Assembly (NCBI GenBank): GCA_013361595.1 | Contig: JABFXT010000870.1 | Location: 1-7,049, forward strand | DNA: 7,049 nucleotides | Origin: Nocardia sp. | GTDB taxonomy: Bacteria > Actinomycetota > Actinomycetes > Mycobacteriales > Mycobacteriaceae | Reading direction: 5' to 3' | In this document: positions 1-5,902 of the stretch, piece after piece | How positions within the stretch are numbered: the stretch's first letter is position 1 | Layout: each line of letters starts with the position of its first letter | Translations under genes and position numbers: made by a program | The notes under the pieces: model-generated | Told to the model about the DNA's origin: nothing | The model's database searches: none | Seen by the model: only the letters and a program-made list of their open reading frames with translations

Positions 1-1
1 A

Positions 2-607
2 CCGCTGCGAGTTCCGGTACTCGTTCTCCCCGGCGTACAGCTCGGCCAGCGGTGCGGCCCGGGAAACCGACGGTTCCCGGGCCTCGTAGTAGGCGGTGTA
101 GATCTCCGCGGTCCGGATCAGACCGTTCATCGCCGCGTAGCCGTCGATGACGATGTGATGGACCCGCGAGTACCAGATGTAGTCACGGTCGCCGGTGCGC
201 AGCACCGCGTTGAAGACCAGCGGGTCGTGCTCGAAATCGATCGGAGTGCGGGCGTCCTCTTTCATCCAGGCAAGGGCGGCGGCGTGCGGGTCCGGCTCGG
301 ACCGCAGATCCAGTCGCGCCCAGCCCGGCCGGGTCGTCGGATCGATCACCTGGTGGGGTACCCCGTCGACCTGCACGATGCGCTGCAGCCCGATCTCGGT
401 CTCCACCCCGAAACGTTCGATCGCGTACAGCAGCAGGCCCGGATCGAGATCCCCGTGGAACTCCACATACTCGGCGACGATGAGAGGGATATCGGGCTGG
501 ATCCGCTGGGCGTACCACATCGCCGTCTGAGCGGGTGTGAGCGGAAACGGTTCGACCGAAACTTCGGCCGACGAACTGCTATCGACCCCGGTGGCCGACG
601 ATCTCAT
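2..607 (-). CDS. Non-ribosomal peptide synthetase, N-terminal condensation domain (partial, runs off left edge)
   Basis: Reading the minus strand from an ATG at 605-607 gives 202 uninterrupted residues up to the window edge. The protein opens with about 20 Ser/Ala-rich residues and then a condensation (C) domain. The C1-type motif LTPAQTAMWYAQ is at residues 23-34 and the catalytic C3 motif HHIVIDG is at 150-156, with H151 as the expected catalytic His and D155 structural. The stretch from C1 through YVEFHGDL to the HH motif resembles the first C domain of EntF. The C2 region (about 65-77) lacks the usual RHxxLR. C domains condense carrier-protein-bound acyl or aminoacyl groups in the cytoplasm. 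The start is supported by GGAG 6 nt upstream (615-618). Adenylation and carrier domains, if present, lie outside the window, so substrate and product cannot be read. The 374-nt gap after lnt suggests an independent transcript. Confidence 0.9.
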   Translation of the reverse strand, partial: MRSSATGVDSSSSAEVSVEPFPLTPAQTAMWYAQRIQPDIPLIVAEYVEFHGDLDPGLLLYAIERFGVETEIGLQRIVQVDGVPHQVIDPTTRPGWARLDLRSEPDPHAAALAWMKEDARTPIDFEHDPLVFNAVLRTGDRDYIWYSRVHHIVIDGYAAMNGLIRTAEIYTAYYEAREPSVSRAAPLAELYAGENEYRNSQR

Positions 608-757
608 CAATCACTCCGTTCTACAGCTCGACACTCCCCGAACAGCCCACAACCGGCCGTACCGGCCATGGGGTGTGATTCACGACTGGTTATTCGGAGC
701 ATCACGTTGAATGGATTGCAGTCGAAACCGAATGGTTACCTGGAGCCGGAGGAGACA

Positions 758-775
758 TCGGACCACAGTGTCCGA
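758..775. repeat. Inverted repeat, possible operator upstream of the NRPS gene
   Basis: TCGGAC, a 6-nt spacer, then GTCCGA form a perfect 6-bp dyad about 150 nt upstream of the NRPS start. A perfect 12-bp palindrome follows 4 nt later at 779-790. The pair could be a regulator site or transcript structure. In GC-rich DNA short dyads are common, so this is a weak call. Confidence 0.25.
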
Positions 776-850
776 ATTCCGGCGCGCCGGTCACGCAGAG
801 ACGCGGAAGATCGCTTCACTTCTCACCCGGCGGGGCCGGGCATTGCCTAG

Positions 851-879
851 ATACTACGCACAAGAGGCCAGCATGTTTA
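851..879 (-). promoter_or_regulatory. Possible sigma70-type promoter for the NRPS gene
   Basis: On the minus strand TAAACA (874-879) and TAGTAT (851-856) are separated by 17 nt, each matching 4 of 6 consensus positions. It sits in the most A/T-rich part of the spacer and points at the NRPS start. It would leave a 5' leader of roughly 235 nt, which is long, so a nearer promoter may be the real one. Confidence 0.25.
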
Positions 880-981
880 CCCCTCGCTACCGAAAAATAA
901 ACGCTGTGCAAATCGGAAGAACCGCAAGCAGCCCGCGCGTCGTCACGGATCCGCCGGTGGCGACGGAACCCGATTCGGCGG

Positions 982-2685
982 TCAGCCGCGCACGGGCGCC
1001 GCGGCGGTCCCGGCCCGCCCGCGACCTACTCGCCCGGCGATCGAGAGCACCACACCGGCCGCCGTCAGGAGCACGGCGACCAGCTCCGGCCAAGGCCCCA
1101 GCACGGTCGCCGGGGTGTGCGAATCACGTAGCGGCACCTCGGCGACCAGCGCCTCGGGTACGAACAGCGCGCTCTCCTGCCGCACCGATCCGTCCGCGGC
1201 GATGATCGCGCTGACCCCCGAAGTGGCGGCCACGACCAGCGAGCGCCCGTGTTCGACCGCCCGCACCCTGGACATCGCAAGTTGCTGGTAAGTCATTTCA
1301 CTGTCGCCGAAAGTCGCATTGTTCGTCGGGACCGTGAGCAATTGCGCACCCGAGCGCAGCGAATCCCGGAAGGCCCGGTCGAAAGCGACCTCATAACAGG
1401 TTGCCACCCCGATTTCCGTACCCGCGGCCCGAATTGTTCCGTCCCCGTGACCCGGCACAAAGTATCCTGCCCTGTCCGCATAGTCCGAAAAGAGACGAAA
1501 AAATCCGCGCATCGGCAGGTATTCCCCGAAAGGCTGTACTATTTTTTTGTCGTGACGCTCCCCCGGACCGCTTTCCGCGGTCCAGACCATTACCGAATTC
1601 GTGGTGGTCCCGTCCCCGTTGACCAGCACAGCTCCCACCAGGATGGGCGCCGAGACGCGGCGGGCGGCCGCCGAGATGAGCGCCGCGGCGTCCGGATTGC
1701 GCAACGGGTCGATATCGGAGGAGTTCTCGGGCCACACGACCACATCCGGGGCCGGAAACAGACCGGCCGCTACTTCATCGGCCAGTTGCTCGGTCCGGCG
1801 GACATGATTGTCGAGCACGGCTCGGCGCTGAGCGTTGAAATCCAGCCCCAGGCGCGGCACGCTGCCCTGAACAGCGGCCACGGTAATGGTCCGGTCACCG
1901 TCCATCGGGCCGGGCAGTGTCGCGTGAAGTCCGAGCCCGGCCGCGGCGAGCAGCACACAACTCGCCGCCGCGGCCGCGGTCGCCACCCGGCCGGCACCGT
2001 TGCGCCCGGATTCTGCCCCGAGCCCACCATCGGTGTCGGTACCGGCCGTACGGCTCTCCACAGCGGTCGCCGTCGTCCCGGGGAAACCGATCGCCCGGAG
2101 CAATCCCAGCACCACCGCCGCCCCACAGGTACCGCTGAGCGCCACCGCGAAACTCACCAGCGGCGCACCACCGTAGGCGGCCAGCGGCAGAAACCACCCG
2201 TCGGCCTGGCCGAACGCCAGCCGCCCCCAGGGAAACCCGCCGAACGGGAAACTGGACCGCCCCCATTCGGCGGCCGACCAGGCCAGCGCCAGCCACAACG
2301 GCCATCCGGGCAGGCGGCCCAGCAACCGGCCGAGCACGCCGAACAGACCCACATACACCGCGCACGCGATGGACAGCGCGAGCCACGGCAGCGGGCCCAC
2401 ATATATGCCGGTCCACGGCAGCAGCGGTAGGAAGAAACCGAGCCCCGCGAGGAATCCGTATCCGAAACCGGACCGCAGCCCGGTCCCGCTGCGCACGATC
2501 AATGTCAGCAGCGCGATGCCGGCGGGCGCGAGAAACCACCACGGCCGCGGCGGGAAACTGCCGAAGAGCAGGGCACCGGCGAGGATCGCGCCCACCCACC
2601 GCAGCAGCACCGGGTAGCGGGCGAGCCCGCCGATCCACCGAATCGCCGAACTGTCACCCTGTACCACTGCTGCGTCCTGTTCCAT
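982..2685 (-). CDS. lnt: Apolipoprotein N-acyltransferase (Lnt)
   Basis: Lnt transfers an acyl chain from a phospholipid to the N-terminal cysteine of diacylated lipoproteins at the outer face of the cytoplasmic membrane. From the ATG at 2685 the protein has 567 residues. An N-terminal block of hydrophobic helices (about 30-200) and one near 235-255 precede a nitrilase-fold domain (about 265-520), and a last membrane helix lies near 530-550. The catalytic set is visible: E320 in VVWPENSSD, K380 in DKKIVQPFGEY and C430 in GVATCYEVAF. The following PTNNATFGDSEM and SRVRAVEHGRS motifs are typical of Lnt. The frame stays open far upstream, but that part lies inside the amidohydrolase gene and translates to Arg/Gly-rich nonsense. 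An in-frame GTG at 2698-2700 overlaps the upstream TGA by 4 nt (GTGA) and is an alternative, coupled start; neither start has a clear Shine-Dalgarno. Codon use is oddly relaxed around K380-C430. No ppm1 follows. Confidence 0.95.
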   Translation of the reverse strand: MEQDAAVVQGDSSAIRWIGGLARYPVLLRWVGAILAGALLFGSFPPRPWWFLAPAGIALLTLIVRSGTGLRSGFGYGFLAGLGFFLPLLPWTGIYVGPLPWLALSIACAVYVGLFGVLGRLLGRLPGWPLWLALAWSAAEWGRSSFPFGGFPWGRLAFGQADGWFLPLAAYGGAPLVSFAVALSGTCGAAVVLGLLRAIGFPGTTATAVESRTAGTDTDGGLGAESGRNGAGRVATAAAAASCVLLAAAGLGLHATLPGPMDGDRTITVAAVQGSVPRLGLDFNAQRRAVLDNHVRRTEQLADEVAAGLFPAPDVVVWPENSSDIDPLRNPDAAALISAAARRVSAPILVGAVLVNGDGTTTNSVMVWTAESGPGERHDKKIVQPFGEYLPMRGFFRLFSDYADRAGYFVPGHGDGTIRAAGTEIGVATCYEVAFDRAFRDSLRSGAQLLTVPTNNATFGDSEMTYQQLAMSRVRAVEHGRSLVVAATSGVSAIIAADGSVRQESALFVPEALVAEVPLRDSHTPATVLGPWPELVAVLLTAAGVVLSIAGRVGRGRAGTAAAPVRG

Positions 2686-2696
2686 TCGAGCCGAGA

Positions 2697-4295
2697 TCAC
2701 GCGGTGTAGATGGTGGCGCCGTCGTGCACGGTGCGCAGGCAGCGCGGCAGCGCGGCATCCGGGGTCAGCGACGGCAGACCGGGCACCCGCGACCGCGGAT
2801 CGGTGGACCAGCGCTGTACCGAATCGGCGGACGCGGCGACCACCAGCTCGCCGGCCTCCCACACCGCGTACGAGGCGGGCGCTCCGGGTACCAGTGTCCC
2901 CGCGACCCCGTCCCGCACGCCGCCCGCCCGCCAGGCACCACGGGTGGCGGCGGCGAAAGCGGCCCGGGGGGAGAGCCCGTGCCCGGGCGTGCGGTGGTGG
3001 ACCGCCGCACGGACGGCCGCCCACGGATCGAGGGCCGTCACCGGCGCATCCGAACCGATGGCCAGCGATACCCCGGCCGAGGCCATGGCAGCGAACGGGT
3101 TCGACGCGGCGGCCCGGGTGGCGCCGAGACGATCGGCGTACATACCGTCCGGACCGCCCCAGGCGAGGTCGAACGCGGGCTGCACACTCGCGATGACCCC
3201 CCAGGAGGCGAGCGCCTCGATCTGCGCCGCGTCGAGCAGTTCCGCGTGCTCCACCCGATGCCCGCGGGCGGCTACGGCCGGACCGCCCAGTTCGGCCACG
3301 ACCTGTCCGAACCCGGCCACGACCGCGTCGAGCGCACCGTCACCGATCGCGTGGAAGCCGGCCTGCACACCCGCCTCGGTGCAGGCCCGCACGTGCGCCG
3401 CGATATCCGCGGCGTCGAGATAGCCGATACCGGTCCCGGGGTTGTCGGCGTAGGAATCACGCAGCCAGGCGGTATGCGAGCCGAGAGAACCGTCGACGAA
3501 CAGATCACCGGCCAGCCCGTGCGCGCCGAGCTCGGCCAGCAGCGTGCGCGCCTCGTCCGCGGTCCGGACCGCCTGCCCCCAGTAGGCCCGCACCTGCACA
3601 CCGTGCGCGAAGGCGAGCAGCTCACGCAGATCGGTCTCGCCTTCTATCTCGGGCCCCGCGCATTCGTGCACCACCGCCACCCCGTGCGCGGCCGCGGCGT
3701 CGAGCGCGGTCCGCCGCGCCGTATCCCGCTGTTCCCGGGTGAGCCGGGTGCGGGCCGCGGCCCGCACGAGATGGTGTGCGTCGGCCCGGACCGGCTCGCC
3801 GGCCACGAATCCGGTGGCCGACCTCAGCCCGGCCACCTCGTCGAGCAGCGCCGAGGACGCTACCGCCGAATGCACATCCACCCGCGCCAGGTAGACCGCT
3901 CGACCGGGTCCGGCGGCGGCATCCAGTTCGGCGACGGTCGGCGGCCGGCCCTCGGGCCAGCGGGTCTCGTCCCAGCCGTCGGCCAGGATCGCGCCGCCGG
4001 GGTACCGGGCGGCGTATCCGGCGACCAGTTCCAGGCAGTGGGTGAGTGAACGCGCCGCCGACAGGTCGAGTCCCGAGAGTTGGAGACCGAGCGCGGTGGT
4101 GTGCAGATGGGGCTCCACGAACGCGGGGGTCACGAACGCGCTGTCGAGCTCGACTACCTCTGCGTCCGGATGCAATGCGCGGCCCACATGATCGGCGCCG
4201 AGCCATACGACGACACCGTCGGTCACCGCCATGGCGGTGGCATCGGGCGCACTCGAACTGTAGATCCGGCCTCCGACCAGCAGCTGCGTACTCAC
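2697..4295 (-). CDS. YtcJ-like metal-dependent amidohydrolase (Amidohydro_3 family)
   Basis: The 532-residue protein fits the YtcJ/N-substituted-formamide-deformylase branch of the amidohydrolase superfamily, which hydrolyses C-N bonds with a TIM barrel flanked by a small beta-sandwich. Expected metal ligands are visible: HLH at H63/H65 (VEPHLHTT), H315 in GFHAIGDG, H346 and H350 in GHRVEHAELL, and D416 in AIGSDAPVT. The DGSLGSHTA motif (about 268-276) is typical of the family. Residues 1-55 and the C-terminus (RTVHDGATIY) supply the sandwich strands. No signal peptide is seen, so it is likely cytosolic. The true substrate cannot be told from sequence. The start is GTG (4293-4295), giving MSTQLLVGGRIY, a normal family N-terminus; no good Shine-Dalgarno precedes it. 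CAGACT, a -10-like element, ends 8 nt before the GTG, so a leaderless transcript is possible. It stops 11 nt before lnt and is probably cotranscribed with it. Confidence 0.9.
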   Translation of the reverse strand: MSTQLLVGGRIYSSSAPDATAMAVTDGVVVWLGADHVGRALHPDAEVVELDSAFVTPAFVEPHLHTTALGLQLSGLDLSAARSLTHCLELVAGYAARYPGGAILADGWDETRWPEGRPPTVAELDAAAGPGRAVYLARVDVHSAVASSALLDEVAGLRSATGFVAGEPVRADAHHLVRAAARTRLTREQRDTARRTALDAAAAHGVAVVHECAGPEIEGETDLRELLAFAHGVQVRAYWGQAVRTADEARTLLAELGAHGLAGDLFVDGSLGSHTAWLRDSYADNPGTGIGYLDAADIAAHVRACTEAGVQAGFHAIGDGALDAVVAGFGQVVAELGGPAVAARGHRVEHAELLDAAQIEALASWGVIASVQPAFDLAWGGPDGMYADRLGATRAAASNPFAAMASAGVSLAIGSDAPVTALDPWAAVRAAVHHRTPGHGLSPRAAFAAATRGAWRAGGVRDGVAGTLVPGAPASYAVWEAGELVVAASADSVQRWSTDPRSRVPGLPSLTPDAALPRCLRTVHDGATIYTA

Positions 4296-4405
4296 GGGGG
4301 TCCAGTCTGCCGCACCGCTGTGGACGTCGCGCGGCCCGGTCCCGCCGGCGGACGCCCGGCCCCGGGCCGCCGCGGCACCGGATCACCCTCCGGTCGGCGG
4401 CGAAT

Positions 4406-4411
4406 TACGCT
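4406..4411 (+). promoter_or_regulatory. -10 element (TACGCT) for a leaderless PPOX-enzyme transcript
   Basis: TACGCT fits the actinobacterial TAnnnT -10 pattern and ends 7 nt before the ATG at 4419. That spacing would put the transcription start at or next to the first base of the start codon. No Shine-Dalgarno lies between, which fits leaderless translation, common in actinobacteria. No good -35 is visible. Confidence 0.45.
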
Positions 4412-4418
4412 GCCTTTC

Positions 4419-4820
4419 ATGAACAACACGCTCGGCGCGGTCGGCACGGCCGAATACGTTCTGCTCACCACCTTCCGCAAGGACGGCACCCCGGTACCGA
4501 CACCACTGTGGGCGGTGGCCGACGACGACAAACTCTATGTCTGGACCGTCACCGACAGCTGGAAAGTGAAGCGGCTGCGGCGTAACCCGGAGGTGACGCT
4601 GCAACCGTGTGATTACAAGGGCACCCCGCGCGGCGAGGTCGTCCACGGCACCGGACGTATTCTCGACGGCGAGGGCAGTGCCCGCGTACGCCGCCTGATC
4701 CGCCGCAAATACCGGTTCACCGGTCCGCTGGTGGTGCTGGGCAGCACGCTGCGCCGCGGAAAGTCCGGCACCGTCGGAATCGAACTCACCCCGACTTCCA
4801 CACCAGCCGCCCCGGAATAA
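4419..4820 (+). CDS. PPOX-class, probably F420-dependent enzyme (Rv2061c-like)
   Basis: The product is 133 residues, a usual size for the split-beta-barrel flavin/deazaflavin family. Recognisable segments are TTFRKDGTPVPTPLWAV (17-33), the cofactor-binding-type stretch WTVTDSWKVKRLRRNP (42-57), VHGTGRILDG (75-84), RRKYRF (95-100) and a closing GIEL strand. This pattern matches the PPOX class Rv2061 family, thought to use F420 for hydride transfer in the cytoplasm; substrates are unknown. The reading frame extends upstream to about 4080, but that part is antisense to the amidohydrolase gene. The ATG at 4419 gives the family N-terminus (MNNTLGAVGTAEYVLLTT). There is no Shine-Dalgarno; a TACGCT -10 lies 7 nt upstream. 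It is divergent from the amidohydrolase (123-nt gap) and convergent with the VOC gene. F420 rather than FMN use is inferred from family resemblance. Confidence 0.85.
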   Translation: MNNTLGAVGTAEYVLLTTFRKDGTPVPTPLWAVADDDKLYVWTVTDSWKVKRLRRNPEVTLQPCDYKGTPRGEVVHGTGRILDGEGSARVRRLIRRKYRFTGPLVVLGSTLRRGKSGTVGIELTPTSTPAAPE

Positions 4821-4849
4821 CGGCGCCCCGGGTGGCCGGGCACTTCACC

Positions 4850-4890
4850 GGGTGGATATCCGGGACGTGCCCGCGCCGGGATATTCACCC
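4850..4890. terminator. Hairpin downstream of the PPOX-enzyme gene, probable terminator
   Basis: GGGTGGATATCC (4850-4861) pairs with GGATATTCACCC (4879-4890) over 12 bp with one G-U wobble. The 17-nt loop contains a small inner GGG/CCC stem (4862-4872). It starts 30 nt after the PPOX stop. There is no T-tract, as is common for actinobacterial terminators. Confidence 0.5.
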
Positions 4891-5015
4891 TTCGTCGCGG
4901 ACGCCCGGCACGGCCGAGCACATGGGCCGGCCGGGGCAATCCGGCGCCGGCCCGCCGCGAAGGGCGCAACATTCGCGCAATCGGCAGGCCGGCACTCCGG
5001 ACCGCGAATTCGCTC

Positions 5016-5047
5016 GTCGGCTGCCGTGCACGGACCGGGCAGCCGAC
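5016..5047 (-). terminator. Hairpin downstream of the VOC gene, probable terminator
   Basis: GTCGGCTGCC (5016-5025) and GGCAGCCGAC (5038-5047) form a perfect 10-bp GC-rich stem with a 12-nt loop. It begins 31 nt after the VOC stop codon in the minus direction. No T-tract follows. Confidence 0.5.
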
Positions 5048-5078
5048 AACGCCCCCGCCCTCGATACGGCCAGGCGGA

Positions 5079-5798
5079 TCATTCCGCGTGCGGACGCAGC
5101 CACTGTTCCAGGTCATCGGCCGCACCGAGTTCGGCGGCCAGTTCCGCCCGCTCCGCCTCGGTCAACCCGAGTGCCGCCAGGTCGGCGCGGCGCTCGGCGG
5201 CCCGGTCCGGTTTGCCGAGCGCGATCGCCAGTTCGGCCAGCGCCGCGAAGGCCCGGGCCCGGTCCGTCCGCCCGGCTTCGGCGCCGTGCCGGTGCAGCCC
5301 GGCCTCGATCGCTCGTTCCGCGGCCTTGTCGTCGGATTTGAAATCGCGCAGGATCCGGGCATTGTCGAGCACCTGCGCCAAACCGGACAATGTCGCCGAT
5401 CCGCCGTATTCCAGGCCCTCCGGTTCATTGCGCTGGATATAGGTCACCCAGTTGCCGTCCGGGTCGATCACGCTGAAACGGGTCTGGCCGGGGCGGAAGC
5501 GGGTGATCCGCCCGAGTCCCCGGGCCGGGATCCGGCCGAACCGTTCACGTAGCGCCGCGCTGAAAGCCCGGTGCCGCTGTGCGGCGTCCGCCACCATGAC
5601 CAGGCAGCCCGTCTGCTCCCGGGGCGGGCTACCGGCGGGTGGGTCGGCGAAATGGAGTTCACAGTCGTGGGCCGAGATCGCGCCGTATATATAAGGCCTC
5701 GCCTGTTCGTAGGTGACCGTGTATCCCAGCGCCCGGTAGAAGTCGAGCGTGCGGGCCAGATCGTGAGTGGGCAGCACCGGTACCGCGGTATCTCCCAT
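5079..5798 (-). CDS. VOC-fold, bleomycin-resistance-like protein with helical C-terminal extension
   Basis: From the ATG at 5796-5798 the protein has 239 residues. Residues 3-124 form a vicinal-oxygen-chelate unit: AVPVLPTHDLARTLDFYRALGY, CELHFADPP (46-54), CLVMVAD (65-71) and RFSVIDPDGNWVTYIQR (107-123). The layout is closer to bleomycin-binding proteins than to glyoxalase I. The usual metal-binding His/Glu positions are not evident, so drug binding rather than catalysis is the better guess. Residues 130-239 are Ala/Arg/Glu-rich and probably all helical (for example KAAERAIEAGL and RARAFAALAELAIALG), perhaps TPR-like. This adds almost a second domain to a family usually near 120-130 residues. 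The ATG is preceded by GGGAGGG at 5 nt, a strong Shine-Dalgarno; a TTG start at 5819 would put that site inside the gene. It is divergently paired with padR and its promoter carries twin palindromes. The bound compound is unknown. Confidence 0.85.
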   Translation of the reverse strand: MGDTAVPVLPTHDLARTLDFYRALGYTVTYEQARPYIYGAISAHDCELHFADPPAGSPPREQTGCLVMVADAAQRHRAFSAALRERFGRIPARGLGRITRFRPGQTRFSVIDPDGNWVTYIQRNEPEGLEYGGSATLSGLAQVLDNARILRDFKSDDKAAERAIEAGLHRHGAEAGRTDRARAFAALAELAIALGKPDRAAERRADLAALGLTEAERAELAAELGAADDLEQWLRPHAE

Positions 5799-5812
5799 GA
5801 GAACCCTCCCAA

Positions 5813-5828
5813 TAGTCAATTTTGACTA
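5813..5828. promoter_or_regulatory. Operator 1 of the VOC/padR intergenic region
   Basis: TAGTCAATTTTGACTA is a perfect 7-bp inverted repeat (TAGTCAA/TTGACTA) around a 2-nt centre. It matches operator 2 at 13 of 16 positions. It covers the predicted VOC transcription start and lies just upstream of that gene's Shine-Dalgarno. PadR is the obvious candidate binder by position; binding is inferred. Confidence 0.75.
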
Positions 5829-5832
5829 CCCG

Positions 5833-5862
5833 AGACTAGATCGCACTACACCGGGAAGTCAA
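5833..5862 (-). promoter_or_regulatory. Promoter of the VOC gene
   Basis: On the minus strand TTGACT (5857-5862) and TAGTCT (5833-5838) are separated by 18 nt and resemble the sigma70 consensus well for this GC range. The -35 lies inside operator 2 and the expected start, near 5826, lies inside operator 1. Bound repressor would therefore block this promoter twice. Confidence 0.6.
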
Positions 5863-5871
5863 ATTTGAGTA
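5856..5871. promoter_or_regulatory. Operator 2 of the VOC/padR intergenic region
   Basis: AAGTCAAATTTGAGTA has a perfect 10-bp core (TCAAATTTGA) and AGTCAAA/TTTGAGT arms with one mismatch. Its centre is 43 bp from that of operator 1, about four helical turns, so both sites face the same side of the DNA. Confidence 0.7.
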
Positions 5872-5874
5872 CCG

Positions 5875-5880
5875 TACTGT
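5875..5880 (+). promoter_or_regulatory. Possible -10 element for padR
   Basis: TACTGT fits TAnnnT and lies 4 nt beyond operator 2, so a repressor there would cover the -35 region. It would give a leader of about 15 nt holding the padR Shine-Dalgarno. An alternative pairs TTGACT (5822-5827) with TACACC (5847-5852) at a long 19-nt spacing. The choice is uncertain. Confidence 0.35.
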
Positions 5881-5902
5881 TCCGGTGACGGAAGGAGCGA
5901 CG

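Larger units (their letters stand above)
608..981. other. Non-coding spacer between lnt and the NRPS gene
   Basis: No convincing gene lies here. Both strands have open frames, but their translations are Arg/Pro/Ser-rich with no recognisable domain, and the longer ones continue antisense into the NRPS or lnt. The stretch looks more A/T-rich than the flanking coding DNA, most clearly around 840-915. It holds a dyad at 758-775, a perfect 12-bp palindrome CCGGCGCGCCGG at 779-790, and a possible minus-strand promoter at 851-879. It probably contains the upstream control region of the NRPS gene and the 3' end of the lnt transcript. I saw no IdeR/DtxR-type iron box. Confidence 0.6.

Noticed and set aside
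155..850. Open frame of 231 codons on the plus strand
   Set aside because: It is antisense to the NRPS condensation domain, which carries the HHxxxDG motif on the minus strand.
711..1205. Small plus-strand gene in the spacer, including a possible ATG at 873
   Set aside because: No ribosome-binding site and no recognisable motif. The C-terminal part is an Arg/Pro-rich antisense reading of lnt.
1249..2430. Open frame of 393 codons on the plus strand
   Set aside because: It is antisense to lnt, whose minus-strand product has clear catalytic motifs. The plus-strand product is Arg/Pro-rich without recognisable motifs.
2686..3024. N-terminal extension of lnt by about 113 residues
   Set aside because: The extension overlaps the amidohydrolase coding sequence and reads as Arg/Gly-rich sequence, while a normal Lnt N-terminus begins at 2685 (or at GTG 2700).
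2502..4049. Open frame of 515 codons on the plus strand
   Set aside because: It is antisense to the amidohydrolase and the 5' end of lnt. Its Gly/Arg/Pro-rich translation has no domain; high-GC DNA routinely gives such frames opposite real genes.
5799..5819. TTG start for the VOC gene, seven residues upstream
   Set aside because: It would place the strong Shine-Dalgarno GGGAGGG inside the coding region and the start in operator 1. ATG 5798 fits better.
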